Source of the DNA: Hyphobacterium sp. SN044
Lineage (GTDB): Bacteria; Pseudomonadota; Alphaproteobacteria; Caulobacterales; Maricaulaceae
Length of the DNA stretch: 64,000 bases
Assembly: GCF_021864465.1 (NCBI RefSeq)
Contig: NZ_JAKKUV010000003.1
Span: forward strand, 1 to 64,000
Direction of reading: 5' to 3'
Numbering within the stretch: the first letter of the stretch is position 1; every line of letters starts with the position of its first letter. The translations under genes and the position numbers were made by a program. The notes under the pieces were generated by a model. That model was not told where the DNA came from, ran no database searches, and worked only from the letters and a program-made list of their open reading frames with translations. Shown here one piece after another: positions 35,255 to 46,137 of the stretch.

Positions 35255-35640
35255 ATCCGCGCAATCATGGAATTGAGACCGTTCGATCGCTGCGGCGAGA
35301 GATGCTCGGCGAGGCCGATGCGGGCCAGCACGTCGCGTGCGTCGACCGAGCGGATCTCTTCCGCCGTGCGGCCGGAATAGAGCCGGATCAGCAGGGCGGC
35401 GAGACCGCGCACGATGTGGGCATCGGAATCGGCTTCGAAGACAAGGCGGTCACCGTCGCGGCGCGTGACCAGCCAGACCTGGCTGACGCAGCCCTTCACG
35501 CGGTGGGCATCATCGCGGGCATCTTCGGGGAAGGGCGGCAGAGCCTTGCCCATGTCGATGAGATAGCGGTAGCGCTGTTCCCAGTCGCCCAACAGGTCGA
35601 ACTCGTCGACGAGGATTTCGATATCGTGCTGAACGCTCAT
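35230..35640 (-). CDS. sufE: SufE-family cysteine desulfuration protein
   Basis: 136 residues from ATG 35640 (a TTG nine bases upstream is a weaker alternative). SufE accepts persulfide sulfur from the cysteine desulfurase SufS for Fe-S cluster building in the cytosol. The acceptor Cys51 is in RVKGCVSQVWLV. Family landmarks LGDWEQRYRYLIDMGKALPP and HIVRGLAALLIRLYSGRTAEEI are present. No suf operon is adjacent. Its 3' end overlaps the DUF6456 gene. Confidence 0.95.
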   Translation of the reverse strand: MSVQHDIEILVDEFDLLGDWEQRYRYLIDMGKALPPFPEDARDDAHRVKGCVSQVWLVTRRDGDRLVFEADSDAHIVRGLAALLIRLYSGRTAEEIRSVDARDVLARIGLAEHLSPQRSNGLNSMIARIQGEAGGA

Positions 35641-35697
35641 GCCCTGCAACTAGGCAGGGCAAGGGCCGGAGGCAAGTGCGGAGAACGGTGGATCGGA

Positions 35698-35979
35698 TCA
35701 GGCGTCGGTATCGGCGCCTGCCTCGGCCTGGGCTTCGAGCCAGCGATTGACGCCTTCGGCGGTCGCGTCGGTGAGCCCTCCAAGAAGAACGCCGGCTTCG
35801 CGGCCCGCTTCACAGACCGCCGGCATGTCGGCGCAGAACTGCATCACGTCCTGTCCGGCGGCAATGACCTGTTCGAGCGAACGGTCGTCCCCCTCATGCG
35901 CTTGCGCACCCGTCAGGGCGGCGGGCGCAAAGGCTGCCACGACAGCAATCCAGAACGCTGCGCGAAACAGAAACATCAT
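35698..35979 (-). CDS. Small secreted protein, DUF5330-like
   Basis: 93 residues with a signal peptide (MMFLFRAAFWIAVVAAFAPAALTGAQA). The mature part carries ISLAQ-like VIAAGQDVMQFCADMPAVCEAGREAGVLL with two Cys, a pattern I associate with the small alphaproteobacterial DUF5330 group of exported proteins. Its function is unknown. The promoter would lie in the AT-rich stretch 36000-36125. It precedes sufE in the same direction by 58 bases. Confidence 0.7.
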   Translation of the reverse strand: MMFLFRAAFWIAVVAAFAPAALTGAQAHEGDDRSLEQVIAAGQDVMQFCADMPAVCEAGREAGVLLGGLTDATAEGVNRWLEAQAEAGADTDA

Positions 35980-36121
35980 GGGCGATCGGCCTTTCCTTGC
36001 GGGTCAGTCACGTCCCTGCAAGTCTCACGCTATGCGATCACCTCAGTCATTTCCAGAAAAACGCCAATTGATAAGAAATGAAGAGAAAACACTTCTCGAA
36101 AAAATCTAATAAATAAATTTT

Positions 36122-36146
36122 TGATTGCCCCGTTAAGGGGCAGTTT
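36122..36146 (-). terminator. Probable terminator of the secreted protein gene at 36188
   Basis: On the minus strand CTGCCCC-TTAAC-GGGGCAA forms a 6-7 bp stem followed by TCAAAAATTTATTT, 45 bases after the stop at 36188. The T-tract is interrupted, so strength is uncertain. Confidence 0.5.
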
Positions 36147-36187
36147 ACCATGTGCCGCGTTGATACATGTTTCGTTAACGTTTGGCG

Positions 36188-37216
36188 TCAGCGTTCGCCC
36201 TGTCCGGCCTGGAGACAGTCGCTGACATCGATCAGCAGGTGCTGGGCGATGCAGAAGCTGTCCTCGTACTTGAAATGGCCGGCGGCGATGCATTGGGCCA
36301 TGTTGACCCGGGCCCAGGACAGGCAGCGGCGCGCGAGCGGGTCGGACAGAAGCTGTGCGACGGCCTGGTCGGTATAGGCGCTGTCGTCGTCGATGGCGCG
36401 CAGCGCGGCGATCGACAGGATGCGGCCGATGCGGACGCGGTCCGGCTCGTAGGGCAGGTCGGCTTCCAGCGAGAGGTTTGTCGTCGGTTGCGGCAGGCGC
36501 GGCGGACCGCTGACGGCGGCGAGGCTCTGGATTTCGGACGATGCGGCGCCGAGGCCGTCTTCACCACCGACGAAGGAGGTGTTGAACACTTCCATCGACA
36601 GCGGAAGCGGGCGGTCGCCGGACTGGCTCAGCGAGGCGAGGCGCGCCTCGCGGTCGCGGGCCACGCGCTGGGCCCAGGCGGCGCGTTGCAGATCGTAGGC
36701 GGCCTGGCGGTATTGTTCGCCGAGAATGCGGATCTCGCCGGAATCCTCGTCGATCACGTCGAGCACGGTCTCGCTGGCATCGTCGGCGTGACGGAAGGCA
36801 GTGGCATAGGCCGGGTCGTTCAGGAGGCCGGAGATGGCGGCCGCGGTGCCATAGTAGTCGGCCACTTCGCGCACATCATCGAGATATTGCGGGTTCTGCT
36901 CCGCCACCAGCGAGGCATAGGCCAGCCAGGCGCGGGCAAGGCGTTCGTCGGCGAGGTAGGAGGACAGGCTGTCCATCGCCATGTCGAGATCGTCGCCGGA
37001 CTCGATCGGGGAGTTGCGCAGGTCGCCGATCACGCGGTGGTAGCCGACATACTGGCCGGCGGACTGCAGGACGATGTCGTCGGAGGCGGCCGGGCGCTCG
37101 ACCGTGTCGAGGCGCAGGACCGGCGCGGCGGCCGGCGCCTGTTCGGCGTCGGGCGTTGTCTGATCGGCGTCCTGGACGAAAAGCGCTGCGGCGAAGGCGA
37201 AGGTCGCGATGAACAC
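36188..37216 (-). CDS. Secreted helical protein of unknown function
   Basis: 342 residues from GTG 37216, which has CGGGAG seven bases upstream; the frame is open much further upstream, but that part lies antisense to the histidine kinase. A short signal-like N-terminus (FIATFAFAAALFVQ) is followed by a Pro/Ala linker and a mostly helical body (GYHRVIGDLRNSPIESGDDLDMAMDSLSSYLADERLARAWLAYASLVA..., YLDDVREVADYYGTAAAISGLL). A C-terminal domain has four Cys (LARRCLSWARVNMAQCIAAG, SFCIAQHLLIDVSDC), probably in disulfides. No family recognised. Divergent from the kinase. Confidence 0.7.
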   Translation of the reverse strand: MFIATFAFAAALFVQDADQTTPDAEQAPAAAPVLRLDTVERPAASDDIVLQSAGQYVGYHRVIGDLRNSPIESGDDLDMAMDSLSSYLADERLARAWLAYASLVAEQNPQYLDDVREVADYYGTAAAISGLLNDPAYATAFRHADDASETVLDVIDEDSGEIRILGEQYRQAAYDLQRAAWAQRVARDREARLASLSQSGDRPLPLSMEVFNTSFVGGEDGLGAASSEIQSLAAVSGPPRLPQPTTNLSLEADLPYEPDRVRIGRILSIAALRAIDDDSAYTDQAVAQLLSDPLARRCLSWARVNMAQCIAAGHFKYEDSFCIAQHLLIDVSDCLQAGQGER

Positions 37217-37415
37217 GGAACCACTCCCGGTGACGGCTTTGTAATGTCCATCTTGCCGTGAGAACGAAGTCTTCACCAGAGGGTGCGTACAGCGGAGGGC
37301 AGGAATTCGACGTGATTCGTTAAGGCGCAACCTCTGCGATTCACACCTTGTTAAGAAACCGGGCAAAGAGTCGCCATGGCTCACTCCCCGAGTCGGAAAA
37401 TCAACCGGTAAGGCC

Positions 37416-39110
<1,695 letters not shown>

Positions 39111-39131
<21 letters not shown>

Positions 39132-39983
39132 TCCCATTCCGTCGCCGGCTGCCAGGAAGGCTGCACCGGCCGTGAAATCCCCGACTTCGATAAAGAGCGT
39201 CTCGACCACCCGGCCATGGGAGTCGAGCGCTTCTATCCGCACGGCTTCGCGAGGATCGAGCTCACCCAGAGCCGCGATGGCGCGGTCCGGGAAGACAAAG
39301 CGAATCTGATCGCCATCGAGCACACGGCCGGAGGCCCAGATCGTCGTTTCGGCATGGGCGGGCGGTGCGTGGCGGACCCAGTCCGGCCGGCCGCTGACCC
39401 GCAACAGGCCGCCGAGGCTGGGATCGGTCAGCCCGGTTTCGCGCGCGACGTCGCGCATCACGATCCGGGCCGTCGACAGGCCGGATGCTGCGGGCAGGCC
39501 CAGGGCCAGCGCGCTCTCGCCGTCCTGATGAAAGACGCCGAACACGCGGGCCGGATCTCCGGACACGGGATATTGCGACAGCGACCAGGCCGGATAATCG
39601 GGATAGGGGCGGGCGGCGAACCAGACGCGCTCGCTGCCCGGAAAGTCCATTTCGCGCACGCGCTGCCAGTTCGAAAACGCCGCGGCCACGTCGAGGGCGA
39701 TCGATTGCGCATCCGCGCTGTCGCATGGCATCGGCTGGGCGCGGCGGGCGAAGCCGGCGGCGCGCGCCGTCAATGCATCCGGATCGGCCCCGGCACGGAT
39801 CAGCGTGCCGCGCGCCTGCAGCCATGCGGCGTCGAGGGCGGCGCGCTCGGGCGCGTCATAGAGGCTGCAGCGATCGTCGAGCGCGCGCGCCAGCGAGCGG
39901 CCATCGAAAGCCGTCAGGGCGTCCTGCGCCAGCGCAGGCGCGGTCGTCGCAAGGAAGGCGGCCAAAGCCGCGGCAGCACGCAT
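39111..39983 (-). CDS. Secreted protein of unknown function, partner of the BcsB-like gene
   Basis: 290 residues from ATG 39983 with a signal peptide (MRAAAALAAFLATTAPALAQ). Two or three Cys (DRCSLYDAPER, PMPCDSAD) and a beta-rich C-terminal half (ESALALGLPAASGLSTARIVMRD, TIWASGRVLDGDQIRFVFP). It ends in low-complexity GDGMGSGGTGG. It follows the BcsB-like gene after 35 bases in the same direction, suggesting one transcript. Its last 21 bases overlap the end of the histidine kinase gene. No family recognised. Confidence 0.65.
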
Positions 39984-40018
39984 GTAGAGTCCCGGCCTCC
40001 AGAAATCTGAAGGGGAGA

Positions 40019-41617
40019 CTAGCGCGAAGCCTTTGACATCGCGTGAACGCGGCGGCGGCGGCGAAGCCACATGCCGCGCATCACGAAGAGCAGGGCGAGG
40101 GTGAAGAAAGCCATCGCGAATTCGCGCGGGTAAAAGTTCAACTCGCCCGCGCGCTCACGCAGCGATGGTGCCGGGGCCGGTGTGAAGTCGAACGGCGTGA
40201 TCCCGGCGGCGGTCCAGAAGGCGGCACGGCCCTGCAGCGACAGCCAGAGATCTGAGCGGGCCAGCGTGGCGGCGGCGTCTGCGAAGGAGGTGTTGTCCGG
40301 TGCCGTGAAAGCCGCGATCCAGCGGCCGGCCTCGGACGGGTCCTCGAACACGGCGGCGACGCCGGAAGGATCGCCTTGCTCGGCCTGGTCGGTCTCCGCT
40401 TCGGCGTAAGCCGAGGCGGCCAGGCGGAAGCCCGAGCGGCGGCCGACCGCGCGGTCGGCGGCGCGCAGCGCGGCACGCATCTCGTCCGGCACGCGGTCCA
40501 TGAAGGCGCGGTCTTCGGTGATGTCCGGACCGATCACGACCAGGTGCTGGTCGTCATGTACGGCCCGGCTGTCCTCGCGATAGGCGGCATAGATCCAGGC
40601 TTCACCCGTGGTGAGGGCGGCGCGGGACAGGATGGAGAAGGCGGCCAGGCGCGTATCGCCTTCGAATTCGTCGAGCACGACGGCGGTGCGGGCGCCGCGG
40701 TCGGCCCCGAAGGGATGGCTTTCACGGACGAAGCGGGACAGGCCCGTGCCGTCACTGTCCGCACTGACAAGCGCGGTGCGGCTCAGACGCGGTGCGGCGA
40801 GTGCCTCGGCAATGGTGAAGCGCGGACCGAGCCCTTCGAAGGAGCGGGCGGCGAACAGGCGGGCGGCGGCTTCGGTCTCGGTGGTATTGCGTCCGCGGAT
40901 ACGGATCTGGAGGCCGTGGTCGTCGGCGAGGCTGACTTCGGGGCCGGTGAGTTCGGCGTTCGGTGCGCTCTCGAACACGACGACCAGATCGGCATTGGCG
41001 CGGTCGTGCGTGAAAAGCGGGACGCGCCCGGCGCGCAGCGCGATGGCCTGGGCCGACAGGACCTCAACGGCGCGCGGGCCGCGCGTGTCCTCGATGGCGA
41101 TACGGCGCAGGCCCCCGAAATCGGCTGCCAGCGCAAGCTCGAGATCGGCGAGCGTTTCCGGCTGCCCCAGATCGGCGAATTGCAATTGCAGGCGTGAGCG
41201 GCGGCCATCGACCAGCCAGTCGCCATCGCCTGACGGGGCCGTGACGGCAATCGTATTGGAACCGGCCCGCAGCAGGCTGCCGTCGATTTCGAAGAGGGTA
41301 TTGTCGATGGCGTTGACGGTCAGCTGAGCGGCGCGGCGACCATTGACGACAAGGGTCAGCTCCCCTTCGCCCTGGGCAGCGCCGCGCACGGCGAGCGCCA
41401 GACGGGCGGCGGCCGGTGAAGCATTCGGGGCGATGTCAAAGGTCAGGAGATCGGCGCTGGAACCGGCCTCGATCAGCCGGGAATTCGTGGTTGGGTCAAG
41501 ATCGTACAGTGTGCGAAGCTCGGACGCTGGCGCGGCCGCGTCTTGTGAATGCGCGGCAAAGCCGCACAAAAACAACAGGATGCCCCCGAGAACTCCACTC
41601 GAAACACGTACAAACAT
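40019..41617 (-). CDS. BcsB-like periplasmic protein with C-terminal membrane anchor
   Basis: 532 residues: signal peptide (LGGILLFLCGFAAHSQ), a long periplasmic region, and one C-terminal TM helix (FAMAFFTLALLFVMRGMWL) ending in RRRRR. The layout, and segments such as TLVVNGRRAAQLTVN, LLRAGSNTIAVTAPSG, NADLVVVFESAPN and IRIRGRNTTETEAAARLFA, recall BcsB, the periplasmic subunit of cellulose synthase, though it is shorter than the usual ~700-750 residues. No bcsA or PilZ gene is adjacent. It may serve another exopolysaccharide system. The BcsB relation is a by-eye judgement. Confidence 0.55.
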   Translation of the reverse strand: MFVRVSSGVLGGILLFLCGFAAHSQDAAAPASELRTLYDLDPTTNSRLIEAGSSADLLTFDIAPNASPAAARLALAVRGAAQGEGELTLVVNGRRAAQLTVNAIDNTLFEIDGSLLRAGSNTIAVTAPSGDGDWLVDGRRSRLQLQFADLGQPETLADLELALAADFGGLRRIAIEDTRGPRAVEVLSAQAIALRAGRVPLFTHDRANADLVVVFESAPNAELTGPEVSLADDHGLQIRIRGRNTTETEAAARLFAARSFEGLGPRFTIAEALAAPRLSRTALVSADSDGTGLSRFVRESHPFGADRGARTAVVLDEFEGDTRLAAFSILSRAALTTGEAWIYAAYREDSRAVHDDQHLVVIGPDITEDRAFMDRVPDEMRAALRAADRAVGRRSGFRLAASAYAEAETDQAEQGDPSGVAAVFEDPSEAGRWIAAFTAPDNTSFADAAATLARSDLWLSLQGRAAFWTAAGITPFDFTPAPAPSLRERAGELNFYPREFAMAFFTLALLFVMRGMWLRRRRRVHAMSKASR

Positions 41618-41674
41618 GATGCGCTCCCCACCGCCTTTACACTTTATTAAGCAATTGGGCTGCCATCAACGGGA

Positions 41675-42019
41675 ATGAACGAAATTCGCGCAGAAATCTG
41701 GGTCCAGGCCCTGTTGCGCCGGGCTCAAGCGGGCGGCGCCATGGGCATGGTGCTGCGCCGCGGCGACCGGGATGCCGGGGCGGTCTGGGTCAAATTGATG
41801 CGCCTTGACGGGACGTGCGAGCTGTTCGTGCCGGTGCGGAATTCCGAGGGCGAACGCATCTGGACCCGGCCCCTCGGGATCACGAGCGAGACCGATGCCG
41901 ATGACCGCGCCCGCAAGGCCATCGAGCGCGATCCTGATCTCTGGCTCGTCGAAATCGAGGACCGGCAGGGCCGGCATTTCCTGACCGAACCGGTCGAGGA
42001 TGCCTCCAAGCGGGAGTAG
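41675..42019 (+). CDS. DUF1491 protein
   Basis: 114 residues, no signal peptide. The DUF1491 pattern is recognisable: IRAEIWVQALLRRAQAGGAMGMVLRRGDRDAGAVWVKL, then ARKAIERDPDLWLVEIEDRQGRHFL. The family is confined largely to alphaproteobacteria and has no assigned function. It lies 63 bases upstream of prfC in the same direction and could share its transcript. Confidence 0.88.
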   Translation: MNEIRAEIWVQALLRRAQAGGAMGMVLRRGDRDAGAVWVKLMRLDGTCELFVPVRNSEGERIWTRPLGITSETDADDRARKAIERDPDLWLVEIEDRQGRHFLTEPVEDASKRE

Positions 42020-42082
42020 GGCGCTTGCACGCCCGCGCCTGAGCGGCTACCCCGCGCGGCAAACATCGATCAGGCAAACGAC

Positions 42083-43687
42083 ATGACGACCGACAATGCG
42101 GGCGAGTGGGCCCGCCGCCGCACTTTCGCGATCATCTCGCATCCGGACGCCGGTAAAACGACGCTGACGGAAAATATCCTGCTGGCCTCGGGCGCGATCC
42201 ACCTCGCCGGCCAGGTGCGCGCGCGCGGCGAGAACCGCCGTACGCGGTCGGACTGGATGAAGATCGAACGCGACCGCGGCATCTCGGTCTCGGCCTCGGT
42301 GATGACGTTCGAGCACAGCGGGCTGCGCTTCAACCTGCTGGATACGCCGGGTCACGAGGACTTCTCCGAAGACACCTACCGGACGCTGACCGCCGCCGAC
42401 AGCGCGGTGATGGTGCTGGATGCGGCGCGCGGCGTGGAGCCGCGGACGCTGAAGCTCGTCGAAGTCTGCCGCCTGCGCGACATTCCGATCCTGACCTTCA
42501 TCAACAAGATGGACCGGGAGGCGATGGAGCCCGAAGCGCTGCTGGACGACATCCAGGACAAGCTGGCACTGGACGTGTCCCCGATGCAGTGGCCGTCGGG
42601 TTCGGGCCGTCGGTTCAAGGGCGTGATGGACGTCCGCAGCAATGAATTCCTGGTCTATCCGGGCGTGGAAGGCATCGAGCCGGGCAAGGCGGCGAAGCGC
42701 ATCGCGCTCGACGACAAGCAGATCGGCTCTGTTCTGCCGGACGACGAAATGGCCGAACTGATGGAGGGGGCGGAGATGGCGCGCGAAGTCTGCCCGCCCT
42801 TCAACGACCAATCCTATCGCGAAGGTCATCTGACGCCGGTCTATTTCGGATCGGCCCTGCGCCGTTACGGGGTGCGCGAACTGATCGATGCGCTCGCCGA
42901 GTTCGCGCCCGGTCCGCAGCCCGAGCCGGCTCTGATCAAGGGCAGTGAGGCGGCGGTCGACCCGGCGTCGAAGGAAGTGTCCGGCTTCATCTTCAAGGTC
43001 CAGGCAAACATGGACCCGAACCATCGCGACCGGATCGCCTTCCTCCGCCTGGCGTCGGGCGAGTTCAAGCGTGGCATGAAGCTGAAGGCGGAAACGGGCA
43101 AGGCGATCACGATCTCGTCTCCGGTGATGTTCTTCGCGCAGGACCGCGAGATCGCCGACGAGGCCTATGCCGGTGACGTGATCGGCGTGCCGAACCACGG
43201 CGTGCTGCGCGTTGGCGACAGCCTGTCGGAAAGCGGAAATATCCGTTTCTCCGGCTTCCCGAATTTCGCGCCGGAAATGCTGCGCCGGGCGCGGCTGAAG
43301 GACCCGCTGAAAGCCAAGCACCTGAAGAAGGCACTGGAATCGCTGGCCGAGGAAGGCGTGACACAGCTCTTCCGTCCGGTCATCGGCGGCGACTTCATCG
43401 TCGGTGCGGTCGGTCAGCTTCAGTTCGAAGTGATGCAGGAGCGGGTGTCGGCCGAGTACGGTCTCGACGTGACGTTCGAGCCGGCGCCGTACGAGACCGC
43501 GCGATGGCTGTCCGGGACCGAGGCCGATATCGAGGCCTTCGGCGACCGCCACAAGAGTGCTATCGCCGAGGATATCGACGGCGATCCGGTCTTCCTGGCG
43601 AAGAGCCAGTGGGAGGTTGGATACTCCGAGGAGAAATGGCCCAAGGTGAAATTTCACCGGACGAAGGAGCGGGGACAGGGATTGTGA
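42083..43687 (+). CDS. prfC: Peptide chain release factor 3
   Basis: RF3 is the GTPase that recycles RF1/RF2 after translation termination. 534 residues, normal length. G1 HPDAGKTT at 20-27, switch region with RGISVSASVM, G3 DTPGHEDFSEDTYRTL and G4 NKMDRE are visible. The later domains (EGVTQLFRP...VGAVGQLQFEVMQERVSAEYGL) fit RF3 rather than EF-G. The mscS gene begins inside its stop (TTGTGA), so the two are coupled. Confidence 0.96.
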   Translation: MTTDNAGEWARRRTFAIISHPDAGKTTLTENILLASGAIHLAGQVRARGENRRTRSDWMKIERDRGISVSASVMTFEHSGLRFNLLDTPGHEDFSEDTYRTLTAADSAVMVLDAARGVEPRTLKLVEVCRLRDIPILTFINKMDREAMEPEALLDDIQDKLALDVSPMQWPSGSGRRFKGVMDVRSNEFLVYPGVEGIEPGKAAKRIALDDKQIGSVLPDDEMAELMEGAEMAREVCPPFNDQSYREGHLTPVYFGSALRRYGVRELIDALAEFAPGPQPEPALIKGSEAAVDPASKEVSGFIFKVQANMDPNHRDRIAFLRLASGEFKRGMKLKAETGKAITISSPVMFFAQDREIADEAYAGDVIGVPNHGVLRVGDSLSESGNIRFSGFPNFAPEMLRRARLKDPLKAKHLKKALESLAEEGVTQLFRPVIGGDFIVGAVGQLQFEVMQERVSAEYGLDVTFEPAPYETARWLSGTEADIEAFGDRHKSAIAEDIDGDPVFLAKSQWEVGYSEEKWPKVKFHRTKERGQGL

Positions 43688-44901
43688 CGGCGAATACGAT
43701 GCAGACGGTCGAGCAGGGCGCGGGAGAACTCTGGGGGCAGGTGCTCGAGGTCTGGCAGACCAGCTTCCTCGGGGCGAGCGTGGGGGAAGGGGTTTCCGCA
43801 CTCCTGGTGCTGATTGTCGCCCTGACGCTTCGCGGTCTGATCGCGCGCTGGATCATCGGTGCCCTGAAGAAGCTCGCCGACAAGACCAAGACCAATCTCG
43901 ACAATGCCGTGCTTGATGCACTGTCCGGTCCGCTGAAGCTGATCCCGGTCGTCGTTGGCCTGTTCGTGGCGATCCAGATTCTCGACGTGTCCGGCGAGTT
44001 CATGGCCGGTGCGCGGACCATCCAGTCACTGATCGCCGTCATCATCTTCTGGGCGCTGCACAACGCCGTCACGCCGGTGATGAAATCGCTGTCGGGCCTG
44101 CGCCGCGTGCTGTCGAGCGTCATGGTCGACTGGATCGAGAAGGCCCTGCGGGTGATTTTCGTGATCGTCGGTGCGGCCGCGGTTCTGCAGATCTGGGACA
44201 TTCCCGTCGGCCCGATCATCGCCGGTCTCGGCCTGTTCGGGGTTGCGGTCGGCCTCGGCGCACAGGACCTGTTCCGCAATCTGATCGCGGGCATATTGAT
44301 CCTGACCGAGCGCCGCTTCCTGCCGGGCGACTGGATCAAGGTCGACGGTGTGGTCGAGGGCACGGTGGAGCGGATCAATTTCCGCTCGACCGTTGTGCGC
44401 CGCTTCGACAAGGGCCCGGTCTACGTGCCGAATGCCGATCTGTCGGACAATGCGGTGACCAATTTCTCGCGCATGTCGCACCGCCGGATCTACTGGATGA
44501 TCGGGGTCGAGTACAAAACCACCGCTGAACAGCTGCGCCATATCTGCGAGCAGATCCGCGCCTATCTGACCGAAAACGAGGAATTCGCCAGCCCGCCCGA
44601 CGTGCCGCAATTCGTGCGCGTGGACAGTTTCGGGCCGTCCTCGATCGACATCATGCTGTATTGCTTCACCATTACCCGAGACTGGGGCGAATGGCTGCGG
44701 ATCAAGGAAGAGCTGGCCTACCGGATCAAGGAAATCGTCGAAGGCGCGGGCACCGGTTTCGCCTTCCCGTCGCAGACCATCTATCTCGACGATGGCGCGG
44801 AAGCCTTCCTGCCGCCATCGCTGAAGGCCAAGCCCGGAAAGGGACCGCAGCAGCCGGCCCTGCCGGGCGCACGCGGCGAGGACGGCGGCGAAGCGACCTA
44901 G
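43684..44901 (+). CDS. MscS-family mechanosensitive channel
   Basis: 405 residues from GTG 43684 overlapping the prfC stop; an ATG at 43699 is the alternative. Four to five TM helices, with pore helix LGLFGVAVGLGAQDLFRNLIAG near residue 195 (the Gly/Ala-rich TM3 of MscS). The beta domain follows (ERRFLPGDWIKVDGVVEGTVERINFRSTVVRRFD, VYVPNADLSDNAVTNFS), then the C-terminal alpha/beta domain. The Pro-rich tail is probably disordered. It releases solutes on hypo-osmotic shock. It ends in a 4-base convergent overlap with the DUF2336 gene. Confidence 0.94.
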   Translation: MTANTMQTVEQGAGELWGQVLEVWQTSFLGASVGEGVSALLVLIVALTLRGLIARWIIGALKKLADKTKTNLDNAVLDALSGPLKLIPVVVGLFVAIQILDVSGEFMAGARTIQSLIAVIIFWALHNAVTPVMKSLSGLRRVLSSVMVDWIEKALRVIFVIVGAAAVLQIWDIPVGPIIAGLGLFGVAVGLGAQDLFRNLIAGILILTERRFLPGDWIKVDGVVEGTVERINFRSTVVRRFDKGPVYVPNADLSDNAVTNFSRMSHRRIYWMIGVEYKTTAEQLRHICEQIRAYLTENEEFASPPDVPQFVRVDSFGPSSIDIMLYCFTITRDWGEWLRIKEELAYRIKEIVEGAGTGFAFPSQTIYLDDGAEAFLPPSLKAKPGKGPQQPALPGARGEDGGEAT

Positions 44902-45986
44902 GCCGCGTTACGGCGCAGCATCATGAAGCGCAGGGCGCGCTGGGCGTCGCGGTCGGTGATCGAGTCGTAGATGCGGCCGAATTCCTTCGCGTCGCGCAGT
45001 GCGTCGTGCGAGGTCGAGCGGCCGGCATTGCGCAGTACGGCCAGCGTCACGAAGAGCGATCGATCGAGATCGCCGGCCTTGCAGATCAGGCAGAGCGGAT
45101 CGATCGAGTCGTGGTCGATCGCCTGGCGTGCCGAGCGGTAGTCGACGGCGGCCATGTCGGCGAGGCCGGCGGCGAGCTTGGTGAATTCCTTTTCGCGCAT
45201 CAGGCGGGCGAGCAGCGCGCCGTCGAACTGGCGGCGCACCTTCATCGAGGCGATGTAGCGCTGGGCGGCGTCGATGTCGGCGTCGGCGGCCATGCGCGCC
45301 GACAGACGCGCGTGCGAGGCCTGCATCGCCTCCTCGAGCACGGCCGGGTCGACGGCCTCGAAGCGCCTCTGGATTTCGTCGCGCAACTGGTTCTCGACCA
45401 CGGCGACGAGGTCCTGAAGCAGGTCCACCGGAGTCTCGCTTCGCCGGATCAGCGGCGCGGCCAGCTCGGCGCTCTTCTCGGCGCGTTCGGTCACTTCCTC
45501 ATAGGTCTGACGCGACAGACGGGCACCATCGTTGGAGATCAGGCGGGCCACGGTCTTGTCGTCGCCGCGCCGGACAATGGCGGCGGACACGCTTTCCGGG
45601 ACGCTTTCGCGGACGGAAATCTCGCGCAGGTGGGACTGGCCCATTTCCTCGGCGAGGATGGACAGGTCGGCCTCGCTCAGCGAGGTCGATTTGCGCAGGA
45701 TCGGCGCGGCGACCTCGATCGCGTCGCGCGCGAGCTGCATGACAAGGCCCTTGGGGGCCAGCGGGGCGTCGGCAAAGCGGCGGGACAATTCCTCACGCGC
45801 TTCCTGCGCCGTCTGCGCGGCGAGGCGCGACAGGACGGTGTCGAATTCGGCGTGTTCGCTGGTGTCGCGGTCGGGCGTGGATTCGAAGAAAAGGTCGGTC
45901 ACTTCGCGCAGCAGGTCGCGGCGCCGGTCGCTCGACTTTTCCTTCGCCAGGTCGACCAGATTGTGAAGCTTGGAAATCACCGCCAT
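44898..45986 (-). CDS. DUF2336 protein, second copy
   Basis: 362 residues, helical throughout. N-terminal helices (LVDLAKEKSSDRRRDLLREVTDLFFE) precede repeat-like units (LAPKGLVMQLARDAIEVAAPILRKS, HLREISVRESVPESVSAAIVRRGDDKTVARLISNDGA) and the DUF2336 core. It ends YDSITDRDAQRALRFMMLRR. It is the same family as 25007-26110 with low identity by eye. Function unknown. Convergent with mscS. Confidence 0.88.
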   Translation of the reverse strand: MAVISKLHNLVDLAKEKSSDRRRDLLREVTDLFFESTPDRDTSEHAEFDTVLSRLAAQTAQEAREELSRRFADAPLAPKGLVMQLARDAIEVAAPILRKSTSLSEADLSILAEEMGQSHLREISVRESVPESVSAAIVRRGDDKTVARLISNDGARLSRQTYEEVTERAEKSAELAAPLIRRSETPVDLLQDLVAVVENQLRDEIQRRFEAVDPAVLEEAMQASHARLSARMAADADIDAAQRYIASMKVRRQFDGALLARLMREKEFTKLAAGLADMAAVDYRSARQAIDHDSIDPLCLICKAGDLDRSLFVTLAVLRNAGRSTSHDALRDAKEFGRIYDSITDRDAQRALRFMMLRRNAA

Positions 45987-46137
45987 TTGAACGCCGTCCC
46001 GACCTGACCCGATATCTGACGTCCCAACTAGCTGACGTGCGTAAAGAAACGGTGGCCAATCGCGGTTAACGGGATGCTGAGAGCGTTGCGCGATTCACTG
46101 CGGAACGATACGAGATGCGCGCGGGGAGGAGAGCCAG

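Noticed and set aside
36160-37360. Full CtrA boxes (TTAA-N7-TTAA)
   Set aside because: Only single TTAA half-sites (36176, 37319, 37352) are present near the kinase gene, none at the required spacing.
42047-43801. 584-codon leftward open frame
   Set aside because: Antisense to prfC, a certain gene.
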